From the NCBI GenBank assembly GCA_947500825.1, contig CANMTR010000004.1, forward strand, positions 186,001-250,000: a stretch of DNA of 64,000 nt, written 5' to 3'. How positions within the stretch are numbered: position 1 is the stretch's first letter; every line of letters begins with the position of its first letter. Shown one piece after another: positions 17,579 through 26,798 of this stretch. The DNA comes from an uncultured Paracoccaceae bacterium (GTDB lineage Bacteria > Pseudomonadota > Alphaproteobacteria > Rhodobacterales > Rhodobacteraceae). The position numbers and the translations under genes were made by a program. The notes under the pieces were generated by a model. That model worked only from the letters and a program-made list of their open reading frames with translations. It was not told the origin of the DNA and did no database searches.

Positions 17579-19003
17579 ATGGCCGGCAAGACACTCTACG
17601 ACAAGATCTGGGATGCCCACCTGGTCCACGAGGACACCGACGGCACCTCGCTCATCTACATCGACCGCCACCTGGTCCACGAGGTCACCTCGCCCCAGGC
17701 GTTCGAGGGGTTGAGGATGGCGGGCCGCCCGGTGCGCAAGCCCGGGAACACCATCGCCGTGCCCGACCACAACGTCCCCACTTGGGAAGACCGCGCCAAG
17801 GGCATCGAGGACGAGCAGAGCCGCGTGCAGGTGGAGGCGCTCGACGCCAACGCCCGCGACTTCGGCATCCACTACTATCCCGTCAGCGACATCCGCCAGG
17901 GGATCGTGCACATCATCGGCCCCGAGCAGGGCTGGACCCTGCCGGGCATGACCGTCGTGTGCGGCGACAGCCACACCGCCACCCACGGCGCCTTCGGCGC
18001 GCTGGCCCACGGCATCGGCACGTCCGAGGTCGAGCACGTCCTGGCCACCCAGACGCTGATCCAGTCCAAGTCCCGCAACATGAAGGTCGAGGTCACGGGC
18101 CAGCTGCCGCACGGCGTCACCGCCAAGGACATCGTCCTGTCGATCATCGCCCGCACCGGCACGGCGGGCGGCACCGGCTACGTGATCGAGTATTGCGGCG
18201 AGGCGATCCGCGCCCTGTCAATGGAAGGGCGGATGACCATCTGCAACATGGCCATCGAGGGCGGCGCCCGCGCGGGCCTCATCGCCCCCGACCAGACCAC
18301 GTTCGACTACGTGCAGGGCCGCCCCCACGCGCCGAAGGGCGCCCAGTGGCAGGCCGCGCTCGACTGGTGGCGCACGCTCGCTTCGGACGACGACGCCCAC
18401 TGGGACAAGGTCGTCACCCTGAAGGGGGAGGAGATCGAGCCCACCGTCACCTGGGGCACCTCGCCCGAGGACGCGCTGCCGATCTCGGCCACCGTGCCCG
18501 ACCCCGACAGCTTCCAGGGTGGCAAGCGCGACGCCGCGCGCCGCGCGCTCGACTACATGGCCCTGACGCCGGGCACCCGGCTCGCGGATATCGAGATCGA
18601 CACCGTGTTCCTGGGCTCGTGCACCAACGGCCGGATCGAGGACCTGCGCGCCGCCGCCGCCGTGCTCAAGGGCAAGCGGATCAAGGACGGCCTGCGGGCC
18701 ATGGTCGTGCCCGGCTCGGGCCTCGTGCGCGCCCAGGCCGAGGAGGAGGGCCTGGCCGACATCTTCCGCGACGCGGGGTTCGAGTGGCGCATGGCGGGCT
18801 GCTCCATGTGCCTCGGGATGAACCCCGACCAGCTCGCCCCCGGCGAGCGTTGCGCGGCCACGTCGAACCGCAACTTCGAGGGCCGCCAGGGCCGGGGCGG
18901 GCGCACCCACCTGATGTCGCCCGCCATGGCCGCCGCGGCCGCGGTGACGGGCCGGCTGACGGATGTGCGCGAGTTCACGAGCCCCGCGCCCGAACCGGCG
19001 TGA
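17579..19003 (+). CDS. leuC: 3-isopropylmalate dehydratase large subunit
   Basis: Catalytic large subunit of isopropylmalate isomerase in leucine synthesis, converting 2- to 3-isopropylmalate with LeuD. It is 474 residues and complete. The [4Fe-4S] ligands are Cys348 (GSCTNG), Cys408 and Cys411 (GCSMCLGMN). [31 protein letters not shown] is the aconitase-family signature near residue 130. The ATG is at 17579. leuD does not follow directly: a sulfotransferase-like gene of 340 codons lies between. Confidence 0.97.
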   Translation: MAGKTLYDKIWDAHLVHEDTDGTSLIYIDRHLVHEVTSPQAFEGLRMAGRPVRKPGNTIAVPDHNVPTWEDRAKGIEDEQSRVQVEALDANARDFGIHYYPVSDIRQGIVHIIGPEQGWTLPGMTVVCGDSHTATHGAFGALAHGIGTSEVEHVLATQTLIQSKSRNMKVEVTGQLPHGVTAKDIVLSIIARTGTAGGTGYVIEYCGEAIRALSMEGRMTICNMAIEGGARAGLIAPDQTTFDYVQGRPHAPKGAQWQAALDWWRTLASDDDAHWDKVVTLKGEEIEPTVTWGTSPEDALPISATVPDPDSFQGGKRDAARRALDYMALTPGTRLADIEIDTVFLGSCTNGRIEDLRAAAAVLKGKRIKDGLRAMVVPGSGLVRAQAEEEGLADIFRDAGFEWRMAGCSMCLGMNPDQLAPGERCAATSNRNFEGRQGRGGRTHLMSPAMAAAAAVTGRLTDVREFTSPAPEPA

Positions 19004-19010
19004 CGCCCCC

Positions 19011-20033
19011 GTGGACCACGCCCCCTCCGCCCCGCCGGCCGACCGCGCCCGCCTGATCGGCGCGGTCGGCCCGGCGCCGCGCGCCTGGCGCGTCGCCGCC
19101 CGGCTGCGTGCCGATCCGGCCGCCTTCGCCCAGGCGACCGACTTCGCCACCGGCGCGGCGGCCGCCATGCCCGGGGCCGGGTCGATCTACGCGCTCGACC
19201 CGGCCACCGCGACCGCCTGGGCCTGCGACGTGCCCTACGCCGACCTCGCCGGCCACCCCTTCGCCTATGCCCGCCAGGCCGAGCACGCGCGCGTTCTCAT
19301 GCGCCTGCCCGCCGACGCCCTGCCCGCGCGCACGGAGCGTCCCGCCACCGGCATCTTCTCCATCGGGCGGTGCGGCTCCACGCTCCTGGCGCGGCTCCTG
19401 ACGGCGGCGGGCGCGCAGACCCTGAGCGAGCTCGACGCCTTCACCGCGCTGGGCCAGACTTCCCGCCGCTGGCCTTCCGACCCGGACGTGCAGGCGCGCC
19501 TGACGCGGCTGGCCGAGGGCGCGGTGGCCCATGCCGCCTCCGCCACGCCCCCGGGCGACCTGGTGCTCAAGTTCCGCAGCCAGGCGATGCAGGCGGCCCG
19601 GGCCATCGCCGGCGCTGGCCTGCGCCCGGTGCTGCTGGTGCGCCGCTTCGCGGACTGGGCCGCCTCGACCGCGCGCCACTTCCCCGCCGATCCGCCCGAG
19701 GGGCGCATCGACGCCACCGCGCGGGGGATCGAGGACATGGCCGCGCTGGCCCGCGTGCCCCTAGTGCTCGACTACGACCGGCTCCTCGCCGACCCCGTGG
19801 GCGCCGTCGCGCTCTGCCTGGGCCGCCCCGTCGATCCGGCCCGCCACGCCGTCATCCGCGCCTGCCTGTCGCGTCACAGCCAGTCGGGCACCGCCCTCGA
19901 ACGTCCCCGCGCGGAGGCTTGCGCGCACGACCTCGACCGCGCGGCCGAGCTCTGGTCGCGCCGGGCCAATCCCGGCGCGCTCAAGCGCCTGGGCCTCGGC
20001 CCCGACCTCACCCCCCTGACCCGGAGGATCTGA
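19011..20033 (+). CDS. Sulfotransferase-like P-loop protein between leuC and leuD
   Basis: Protein of 340 residues starting at GTG 19011, 7 nt after leuC. Residues about 114-130 read IFSIGRCGSTLLARLLTAAG, a P-loop like the 5'-phosphosulfate-binding motif of PAPS-dependent sulfotransferases. LVLKFRSQAM...RPVLLVRRFADWAAST resembles the second (3'-phosphate) half. The first 110 residues do not resemble a family I know. There is no signal peptide. It ends 3 nt before leuD, so it shares the leu transcript. Acceptor and any connection to leucine are unknown. Confidence 0.65.
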   Translation: MDHAPSAPPADRARLIGAVGPAPRAWRVAARLRADPAAFAQATDFATGAAAAMPGAGSIYALDPATATAWACDVPYADLAGHPFAYARQAEHARVLMRLPADALPARTERPATGIFSIGRCGSTLLARLLTAAGAQTLSELDAFTALGQTSRRWPSDPDVQARLTRLAEGAVAHAASATPPGDLVLKFRSQAMQAARAIAGAGLRPVLLVRRFADWAASTARHFPADPPEGRIDATARGIEDMAALARVPLVLDYDRLLADPVGAVALCLGRPVDPARHAVIRACLSRHSQSGTALERPRAEACAHDLDRAAELWSRRANPGALKRLGLGPDLTPLTRRI

Positions 20034-20036
20034 CCC

Positions 20037-20642
20037 ATGGAAAAGTTCACCACCCTCACCGGCATCGCCGCGCCGCTGCCGCTGATCAACGTCGATACCG
20101 ACATGATCATCCCCAAGCAGTTCCTGAAGACGATCAAGCGCACCGGCCTCGGCGTGAACCTGTTCGACGAGATGCGCTACGACGACAACGGTGACGAGAT
20201 CCCCGATTTCGTGCTCAACAAGCCCGCCTACCGCGACGCGCAGATCCTGATCGCGGGCGAGAACTTCGGCTGCGGCTCCTCGCGCGAGCATGCCCCCTGG
20301 GCGATCGCGGATTTCGGCATCCGCTGCGTCGTGGCACCGTCCTATGCCGACATCTTCTTCAACAACTGCTTCAAGAACGGCATCCTGCCCGTCGTCCTGC
20401 CCCAGGAGCAGGTGGACCGCCTGATGGACGACGCGTCCAAGGGCGCCAACGCGCGCATGACCGTCGACCTGGAGCGCCAGGAGATCACCACCCCCTCGGG
20501 CGACACGATCCCCTTCGAGGTCGATCCGTTCCGCAAGCACTGCCTCCTGAACGGTCTCGACGACATCGGCCTCACGCTGGAGAAGGCCTCCGCGATCGAG
20601 AGCTTCGAGGCTCAGTCGGCCCAGTCCCGCCCCTGGGTCTGA
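20037..20642 (+). CDS. leuD: 3-isopropylmalate dehydratase small subunit
   Basis: Small (swivelling) subunit partner of LeuC, 201 residues. It has the family start [29 protein letters not shown] and the [17 protein letters not shown] substrate-loop signature near residues 75-90. GGAGGATCTGACCC before the ATG gives a strong ribosome-binding site. The last 31 nt (20612-20642) overlap the 3' end of a minus-strand membrane protein gene. Confidence 0.96.
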   Translation: MEKFTTLTGIAAPLPLINVDTDMIIPKQFLKTIKRTGLGVNLFDEMRYDDNGDEIPDFVLNKPAYRDAQILIAGENFGCGSSREHAPWAIADFGIRCVVAPSYADIFFNNCFKNGILPVVLPQEQVDRLMDDASKGANARMTVDLERQEITTPSGDTIPFEVDPFRKHCLLNGLDDIGLTLEKASAIESFEAQSAQSRPWV

Positions 20643-21217
20643 TCCGAGGCGCGCGGGCGGCCCCTCCGCCGCCCGCGCATTCCGGCATTGGCCGCGATCA
20701 GCAGGGCTCCGGCCAGTTCCAGCACCGGGTTCAGCTTGATGCCGGCCCATCCGGGCCGATAGAGGATCTGGTCCACGTGGTGGAAGCTCGCCGCGCGCAC
20801 CGCCACGTAGGTCAGCACCGCCGCCAGCCCCAGGATCGCGGGCCAGAGCCGTGCCAGATGCGCCCGCATCGCCACGCCCGCCCCGATGAGGGACAGGGCC
20901 GCGACGGCCGCGACCGCCTCCACGAAGCGGGTCTGCACGGCGCCCCGCGCGCCGTACCACCCCTGGGCCCGCGCCACGCAGCGCCCCGCGGCCGTCAGCA
21001 GCGTCTGCAGGTCGAGCTGCTTGTTCACCCCCAGGGCCGCCATCAAGAGCGCCGCGCAGGCCCAGAACGCCGCCTCGCGTCCCTGCCGCCGCCAGGCCGC
21101 ACGCAGGCACAGGGCCGTGGCGAGCCCGTAGGTGGCGACCACGGCCCAGCCCCACGCGTCCGGGTCGCCCACTGCGGGCGACCACGCGCCGGAGATACAG
21201 TCGAGGATCAGTTCCAT
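20612..21217 (-). CDS. Conserved-looking integral membrane protein of unknown function
   Basis: Hydrophobic protein of 201 residues with about five membrane segments, starting [17 protein letters not shown]. Polar landmarks [10 protein letters not shown] (about residue 70) and [12 protein letters not shown] (about residue 155) stand out between helices and may be functional. In my recollection such genes next to leuD are sometimes mislabelled isopropylmalate isomerase; nothing here resembles LeuC or LeuD. The 3' end overlaps leuD by 31 nt antiparallel. Function unknown. Confidence 0.75.
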   Translation of the reverse strand: MELILDCISGAWSPAVGDPDAWGWAVVATYGLATALCLRAAWRRQGREAAFWACAALLMAALGVNKQLDLQTLLTAAGRCVARAQGWYGARGAVQTRFVEAVAAVAALSLIGAGVAMRAHLARLWPAILGLAAVLTYVAVRAASFHHVDQILYRPGWAGIKLNPVLELAGALLIAANAGMRGRRRGRPRASDQTQGRDWAD

Positions 21218-21283
21218 GCCCCGCCCATAGCGCGCGGCGGCAGGACGTGCGATGCCCCTCGTGCCCGCAAACGGAGAATCGAC

Positions 21284-22396
21284 ATGGTCCGCACGATCCT
21301 GGGGCGAGTCCTGGTCCCGCTGGCGCTCGCGGCTGCGGGGCAGGGCGCGGGGGCCGAGACCCTGCGCGTTGCCACCTTCGACACCGGCCTGGGCGGCGAG
21401 GGTCCGGGCCTGTTGCTGCGCGATCTGACCGACGACGACACGCCCCGCATCGACGCGGTGCTGGCCATGATCGCCGAGGCCGCCCCCGACATCCTCGTGC
21501 TGCAGGACGTGGACTGGGACGCGGGCGGCGCCACCCTCGCCGCGCTCGCGGCCCGCATCTCCGAGGACGGCCCCGACTATCCCCACCGTTTCGCGCTGAG
21601 GCCCAATACCGGCCTCCCCATGCCCTTCGACCTGGACGGCGACGGCTGGCGCGGCGGCCCGCGCGACCGCCAGGGCTACGGCGACTACCCGGGCGCCCAC
21701 GGCATGGCGATCCTGTCGCGCCATCCGGTGGGCGAGGGCGTGCACGACCTCTCCGCGCTCCTGTGGCGGGACCTGCCCGGCGCGATCCCGCCCGACCTGC
21801 CCGGGGAGGTGGCCGCGATCCAGCGCCTCTCCTCCACCGGCCACTGGGTCGTGCCCGTGGACGTGGACGGGACCACGCTCACCCTCCTCGCATGGGACGC
21901 GACACCCCCCGTCTTCGACGGCCCCGAGGACCGCAACGGGCGGCGCAACCGCGACGAGGCGGCGCTCTGGTCGCATCTCCTCGACGGGGAGCTCGCCGGG
22001 GTCCTCGACGTGGCGCCGCCCGCGCCGCCCTTCGTCCTCCTGGGCGGGGCCGAGGCCGACCCGGTCGACGGGGAAGGGCGGCGCGACGCGCTTCGCGCGC
22101 TCCTGTCGGACCCCCGCCTGCAGGACCCGGAGCCCCGCAGCGAGGGTGCCGCGGCGGACGCCGACCCCGCCCACGAGGGCGATCCGTCCCTCGATACGGC
22201 CTCCTACGGGACTCCGCCGGGAAACCTGCGGGTTTCCTACATCCTCCCATCGGCCGATCTGGCGGTCTTGGCGGCGGGCGTCGTGTGGCCCGCCCCCGGA
22301 ACGCCCGCCGCGGCGCGCCTCGGACCGTCCGGGGACTGGCCCGCCAACCGCCTTGTCTGGGTCGATCTGGAACTCCCGGGCCCGGGCGCCTATTGA
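21284..22396 (+). CDS. Secreted endonuclease/exonuclease/phosphatase-fold protein
   Basis: Protein of 370 residues with an N-terminal signal peptide ([24 protein letters not shown], cleavage likely before ETLRVATF). [55 protein letters not shown] and [13 protein letters not shown] follow the order of the EEP fold (DNase I, phosphodiesterases). The usual NxN and catalytic His positions are partly altered (LGGAEAD instead of GDFN, RVSYIL instead of RIDYIL), so the activity may differ. It lies between leuD and leuB, 56 nt before leuB. Confidence 0.75.
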   Translation: MVRTILGRVLVPLALAAAGQGAGAETLRVATFDTGLGGEGPGLLLRDLTDDDTPRIDAVLAMIAEAAPDILVLQDVDWDAGGATLAALAARISEDGPDYPHRFALRPNTGLPMPFDLDGDGWRGGPRDRQGYGDYPGAHGMAILSRHPVGEGVHDLSALLWRDLPGAIPPDLPGEVAAIQRLSSTGHWVVPVDVDGTTLTLLAWDATPPVFDGPEDRNGRRNRDEAALWSHLLDGELAGVLDVAPPAPPFVLLGGAEADPVDGEGRRDALRALLSDPRLQDPEPRSEGAAADADPAHEGDPSLDTASYGTPPGNLRVSYILPSADLAVLAAGVVWPAPGTPAAARLGPSGDWPANRLVWVDLELPGPGAY

Positions 22397-22452
22397 CCCC
22401 ATTCGGGAGGTATGCGCTCCCGCCCGTGACAGCCGCGAAAAGGAGCCTTCCC

Positions 22453-23562
22453 ATGCCGAACCCGTCCCTTCTGATCCTGCCGGGCGACGGCATCGGCCCA
22501 GAGGTCATGGCCGAGGTCCGCAAGGTCATCGACTGGTTCTCCAGCTCCCGCGGCCTGACCTTCGACGTGGCCGAGGACCTTGTCGGCGGTATCGCCTACG
22601 ACACCCACGGAACGCCCCTGACGGACGAGACCATGGCGCTCGCCCAATCGGTGGACGCGGTCCTCCTCGGTGCCGTGGGCGGCCCGAAATACGACGAACT
22701 CGACTTCTCGGTGAAGCCCGAGCGCGGCCTTCTGCGCCTGCGCAAGGAGATGGACCTCTTCGCCAACCTGCGCCCCGCCCAGTGCTTCGACGCGCTGGCC
22801 GACTTCTCCTCCCTCAAGCGCGAGGTGATCGCCGGGCTCGACATCATGATCGTGCGCGAGCTCACGAGCGGGATCTACTTCGGCGAGCCCCGCGGTATCA
22901 CCGACGACAACGAGGGCGGCCGCGTGGGCGTCAACACCCAGCGCTACACCACCCGCGAGATCCGCCGCGTGGCCCGCGCCGCCTTCGACCTGGCGCGCAA
23001 ACGATCGAACCGGGTGTGCTCGATGGAAAAGGCCAACGTCATGGAGTCGGGCGTCTTGTGGCGCGAGGAGGTCCAGAAGCTCCACGACGAGGACTATTCC
23101 GATGTCGAGCTCAGCCACATGTACGCCGACGCGGGCGCCATGCAGCTCGTCCGCGCCCCGAACCAGTTCGACGTGATCGTCACCGACAACCTGTTCGGCG
23201 ACCTGCTGTCCGACGCGGCGGCGATGCTCACGGGGTCGCTCGGCATGCTTCCCTCCGCCTCCCTCGGCGCCCCGATGGAGAACGGACGGCCCAAGGCGCT
23301 CTACGAGCCCGTGCACGGGTCCGCGCCGGACATCGCCGGGTCCGGCAAGGCGAACCCGATCGCCTGCATCCTGAGCTTCGCCATGGCCCTGCGCTACAGC
23401 TTCGACCGCGGCGAGGACGCCGATCTGCTGGAGGGCGCGGTGGAGGACGTGCTGGCCAACGGCCTCAGGACCGCCGACCTTCTGGGCGAGCAGGGCACGA
23501 GTTCCGTCTCCACCTCCGAGATGGGCGACGCCATCGTCGCCGCCATGGACGCACGTCGCTGA
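22453..23562 (+). CDS. leuB: 3-isopropylmalate dehydrogenase
   Basis: NAD-dependent oxidative decarboxylase, third specific step of leucine synthesis. It is 369 residues and complete: [17 protein letters not shown] at the start, the substrate Arg region [21 protein letters not shown] near residue 95, Lys in [11 protein letters not shown], the [27 protein letters not shown] metal-site signature and [22 protein letters not shown] lies 8 nt before the ATG. Confidence 0.96.
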   Translation: MPNPSLLILPGDGIGPEVMAEVRKVIDWFSSSRGLTFDVAEDLVGGIAYDTHGTPLTDETMALAQSVDAVLLGAVGGPKYDELDFSVKPERGLLRLRKEMDLFANLRPAQCFDALADFSSLKREVIAGLDIMIVRELTSGIYFGEPRGITDDNEGGRVGVNTQRYTTREIRRVARAAFDLARKRSNRVCSMEKANVMESGVLWREEVQKLHDEDYSDVELSHMYADAGAMQLVRAPNQFDVIVTDNLFGDLLSDAAAMLTGSLGMLPSASLGAPMENGRPKALYEPVHGSAPDIAGSGKANPIACILSFAMALRYSFDRGEDADLLEGAVEDVLANGLRTADLLGEQGTSSVSTSEMGDAIVAAMDARR

Positions 23563-24144
23563 CGCAACAGGCGCGACGGGTGGGGCCGAAGCGAGGGAGA
23601 CCCCGGTCTCGTGGCCCTTCCTCTCATCCGGCGATGGCAGGGTGGGCGCTCGGATCGAGCGGCTTTCGCCCGCAGTTCCGATCCATCGCGTCGATCCGGG
23701 AGGCCAGGCGCACTCCCATCCTCCCATCGCCCGCGCCGGAGGCCGTTCGATGGCCGTCTCGCGCCAAGACGCAAACCGGACCACCCGGCAGGGGCAGGCC
23801 AGGGGACGCCGATGGCCCGCACCACCCCGGCCATCGATCGGCTCTGAGAGGCCAGCACGTCGACCTGCCGAAGCAACGCGACGATCCCCTCCGGCTTATG
23901 CCTTCGCTGTCCCATTCCTTCTTTCTCAACTCGGCCCGCTCTCTATGCCGCCTACGTAAAATTCCGCAGCGGCAGCCTCGGGTTGAGGGCCTTGGCGGCC
24001 ACTGAGCGGCCCGGGAGGACCCTCAAGCCGATGCCCCGCGGCCCCCGACGACGTCGGAGCACTGCCCTTCCGCGGGTTTCCCGAGATGGCCGAAACGCTC
24101 TACGGTCGTCGCTGACTTTCCGGCGGCATGAGGGGAGCGGCATC
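23563..24144. other. Gene-poor junction between leuB and the catabolic island
   Basis: 580 nt without an intact gene. It contains the IS3-type OrfA remnant at about 23801-23915 (minus strand). The rest, including the 230 nt before the LysR gene, has short frames only, none with recognisable protein character. The lower coding density contrasts sharply with the packed leu region on its left. Confidence 0.7.
23801..23915 (-). pseudogene. IS3-family transposase OrfA remnant
   Basis: From ATG 23915 the minus strand reads MGQRRHKPEGIVALLRQVDV then LASQSRSMAGVVRAIGV. This closely resembles the start of the IS3-family OrfA proteins of the type ...RRHKPEEIVAKLRQVDVL...QIGVTEVTYYRWR (from memory). 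Similarity is lost after about 38 residues, before the DNA-recognition helix, and no OrfB is present. So this is a decayed insertion-sequence end at the left border of the catabolic island. Confidence 0.65.
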
Positions 24145-25083
24145 ATGTCGAAAAAGTTCGGCGACCAGGACTGGCATCCCGAGATGCGGGCGCTGCGCTA
24201 TTTCGTCTGCGTGGCGGAGGAGAAGAGCATGACCAAGGCCGCAGGCCGCCTGCGCGTCGCGCAGCCGGCCCTCAGCCGACAGATCGCGGGACTGGAGGGC
24301 GATCTCGGCGTCCCGCTCTTCGTGCGGATGCCCCGCGGCGTGGAACTGACCGAAGCCGGAGAGATCCTGCTCGAACGCGCCTACGGGGTCTTCTCGCAGC
24401 TCGCGCGTGCCTACCGCGACGTGACGACCCATTCGGCCTCGCCCAAGGGGATCGTCGTGGTGGGGATGCCGCCGACGCCGGGGGAGTTCATCCTGCCGCC
24501 CCTGCTGGCGCGGACCCGGCGGGACTATCCGGAGATCGAGCTGCGCCTGGTCGAGGGGTTCAGCCGGGAACTGGAAAAGGCGCTTATCACCGGAGAGATC
24601 GCGCTTGCCGTGATGCACGACCCGCCGGACCGAAGCGACATCCATGTCCGCGAGCTTCTGCGCGAACAGCTCCATCTGATCGGTCCGCCCGCCGCGCTCG
24701 ACAAAGAGGACTATACGCTGTCAGAAGCGGCGGTCTTTCCGCTTATCATGCCGCCCCGGCCGAACTATCTGCGGGTCCTCGCGGACCGTGCCGCCGACGA
24801 GCGCGGGATCGAGCTCAACGTCATTCAGAGGGTCGATGGTGTCTGGCACATCAAGGCGCTCCTCCGGGCCGGCCACGGCTTTTCGCTCCTCACCTTCGGC
24901 GGGGCGCTGACCGAAATCCGGCAGGGCACCCTGGCGGCCCGCCCGGTCCGCGACCCGGTGATCGAATGGCGCCTCTGCGTTGCCGCGCGACAGGACCAGC
25001 GGCGCAAGATCGCCGTATCCGTCGTCGAGGACGCGATCTTCGAGATCGTGACCGACCTCTCGGCCCGTGGCGTCTGGAAGTAG
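24145..25083 (+). CDS. LysR-family transcriptional regulator
   Basis: DNA-binding regulator of 312 residues. An N-terminal winged HTH (residues about 12-70: MRALRYFVCVAEEKSMTKAAGRLRVAQPALSRQIAGLEGDLGVPLF) precedes an effector-binding domain. The ATG at 24145 fits the HTH spacing and has a GGGGAG site upstream. It reads in the same direction as the following TRAP operon, 118 nt away, and is the obvious candidate regulator of it. The inducer is presumably the imported acid or an intermediate. Confidence 0.9.
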   Translation: MSKKFGDQDWHPEMRALRYFVCVAEEKSMTKAAGRLRVAQPALSRQIAGLEGDLGVPLFVRMPRGVELTEAGEILLERAYGVFSQLARAYRDVTTHSASPKGIVVVGMPPTPGEFILPPLLARTRRDYPEIELRLVEGFSRELEKALITGEIALAVMHDPPDRSDIHVRELLREQLHLIGPPAALDKEDYTLSEAAVFPLIMPPRPNYLRVLADRAADERGIELNVIQRVDGVWHIKALLRAGHGFSLLTFGGALTEIRQGTLAARPVRDPVIEWRLCVAARQDQRRKIAVSVVEDAIFEIVTDLSARGVWK

Positions 25084-25106
25084 ACCGATGCCGTGAAGGC
25101 ATGGTA

Positions 25107-25136
25107 AAGATATTAATTCGATATTTGTGCTATACC
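25107..25136 (+). promoter_or_regulatory. Candidate LysR-type site and -10 box before the TRAP operon
   Basis: In the 118-nt AT-rich gap, ATAT-taattcg-ATAT at 25110-25124 contains a T-N11-A arrangement (TAT...ATA) typical of LysR binding sites. TATACC at 25131-25136 could be a -10 box. No clear -35. It is a candidate from pattern only. Confidence 0.35.
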
Positions 25137-25201
25137 GCGCCGATCGACAAACTCCGCCCAGCCGATCCGTTACGAACGGGTCGCAGAGGGAGGAGACAAT
25201 C

Positions 25202-26209
25202 ATGACCCGGACATTCATTCTCGGCGCTGCCGCCGGTCTGGCCATCGCCGCGGGCGGCGCTTCGGCCGAGACCTTCACCTGGATCACCTTCAAGCCGCAG
25301 GGGGCCGGGGACGCGCAGGCGCGGACCACGCAGTGGCTCGTCGACGAGTTCGAGAAGCGCACGGATGGCGAGCACCAGATCGAGGTCTTCTGGGGTGGCT
25401 CCGTCGCCTCCACCGGCGAGATCCCCGAGGCGCTGGCCAACGGCGTCGGCGACTTCGGGGACATCATCACCCCCTATTTTCCCGATGCCATGCCGGTCAA
25501 CAACGCGGTCGGCTTCTTCATCCCGCAGCCGATGGGCACGCTCGAAGTCGGTGAGGCGATGGAGCGGTGGCATGCGGACTATCCGCAGTTCGACCAGGAG
25601 CTCGCCGATCAGAACCTCCATGCCTTCGGGTTCCGCCCACTGGAGGATTACGGGATGCTGTGCCGCGACCCGGTGGAGGGGATCGAGGATCTCGCGGGCA
25701 AGCGGATCCGGTCATACGGCTTCGCCTATCCCGCTCTGATCGAGGCCATGGACGCGACGCCGGTCTCGATCCCCACCGCCGACACCTACGAGGCGCTGGA
25801 ACGTTCCATCGTGGATTGCACTCCGATCGGACCGGCCCTCGCCCGTGGGTGGAAATACGACGAGATCGCCAAGTACTACATCGACATGCCGCTTGGCGCC
25901 TCCTTCGGGCATCTCCTGGCGATGAACCTCGACACCTACGAGGGCATGGATCCGGATCTGCAGGCCATCGTCGACCGGCTGGGCAAAGATTACCTGCAGG
26001 AATACGTCCGCGTCCTCGAGGAGGATCGCCAGCGCGTGCTCGAGCTGTGGGACACGGAGATGGGGGTGGAGGTCGTCGACTTCCCCGACGAGGACCTGAC
26101 CGCGCTCGTCGAGGACCCGGGCGTCCAGGCCGTGCGCCAGGAATGGATCGACAAGGCCGAAGCCGCCGGCCTTCAGGTCGATGAGATCGTCTCCGAACTC
26201 CAGTTCTGA
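25202..26209 (+). CDS. TRAP transporter solute-binding protein (DctP family)
   Basis: Periplasmic receptor of a TRAP transporter, 335 residues. Signal peptide MTRTFILGAAAGLAIAAGGASA, cleaved before ETFTWITF. The DctP-family central signature is visible as EDLAGKRIRSYGFAYPALIEAMDATPVSIPTADTYEALERSIVDCT (about residues 158-205), which contains the carboxylate-binding Arg region (KRIRS). GGGAGGAG sits before the ATG. It is first gene of the dctP-Q-M run. The ligand is an organic acid by family; the exact one is unknown. Confidence 0.92.
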   Translation: MTRTFILGAAAGLAIAAGGASAETFTWITFKPQGAGDAQARTTQWLVDEFEKRTDGEHQIEVFWGGSVASTGEIPEALANGVGDFGDIITPYFPDAMPVNNAVGFFIPQPMGTLEVGEAMERWHADYPQFDQELADQNLHAFGFRPLEDYGMLCRDPVEGIEDLAGKRIRSYGFAYPALIEAMDATPVSIPTADTYEALERSIVDCTPIGPALARGWKYDEIAKYYIDMPLGASFGHLLAMNLDTYEGMDPDLQAIVDRLGKDYLQEYVRVLEEDRQRVLELWDTEMGVEVVDFPDEDLTALVEDPGVQAVRQEWIDKAEAAGLQVDEIVSELQF

Positions 26210-26273
26210 GATCGGCGCCCTCCGGGCCGCCCCTCGGGGTGCGGTCCGCCCGCCATGCATTCGGAGCCTTCCC

Positions 26274-26798
26274 ATGGATACCCTCATCCGGGTCCGATCG
26301 GTCTACGGTCGCGTCCTGACCTTCTTCGGCGGCGTCGCCGGCGTCCTGATCTTCGCGGTCATGTGTCTGGTCGTGGCCAACGTCGCCTTGCGCTACCTTT
26401 TCAACGCGACCGTTCCCGGCACCTTCGAGCTGACCGAGGGGGCGCTGCCGCTCATCATTTTCTTGTCGCTTGCTCTGACCCAGGCGCACGGGGGCCACAT
26501 CCGGGTGGTCGTGCTCACCCAGTCCCTGCCGGGGTGGATGCAGCGGTTGCTCGGCGTGCTGGGGATGCTCGCCGGGGCGGCGCTCTTCGCTTGGGCGGCT
26601 TGGGCGGCCTGGACCGCTCTCGGCCGGTCCCTTGCCATTGGCGAGATCGAACGCGGCTCGATCCGGTATCCGCTCTGGCCCGTCCGTTTCGCCATCTTCC
26701 TCGGGATGGTCCTTCTGGCGATCCAGTTCCTGCTCGACGCGCTCACCCTCGCGCTGGGCGGAACGCTCAGCCACAGCCACGCGGAGGAAGTGGAATGA
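26274..26798 (+). CDS. TRAP transporter small permease (DctQ family)
   Basis: Four-segment membrane subunit of 174 residues (MDTLIRVRSVYGRVLTFFGG...). FAVMCLVVANVALRYLFNATVPGTFELTEGALPLIIFLSLA is the DctQ hallmark with its ALRY and E-L residues near residues 30-65. I start it at ATG 26274; an upstream frame to 26181 lacks family character. Its stop overlaps the large permease start (ATGA 26795-26798). Confidence 0.9.
   Translation: MDTLIRVRSVYGRVLTFFGGVAGVLIFAVMCLVVANVALRYLFNATVPGTFELTEGALPLIIFLSLALTQAHGGHIRVVVLTQSLPGWMQRLLGVLGMLAGAALFAWAAWAAWTALGRSLAIGEIERGSIRYPLWPVRFAIFLGMVLLAIQFLLDALTLALGGTLSHSHAEEVE

Noticed and set aside
25084-25201. Riboswitch in the TRAP operon leader
   Set aside because: The 118-nt gap is AT-rich and more like a promoter with a LysR site; no known aptamer pattern is visible.
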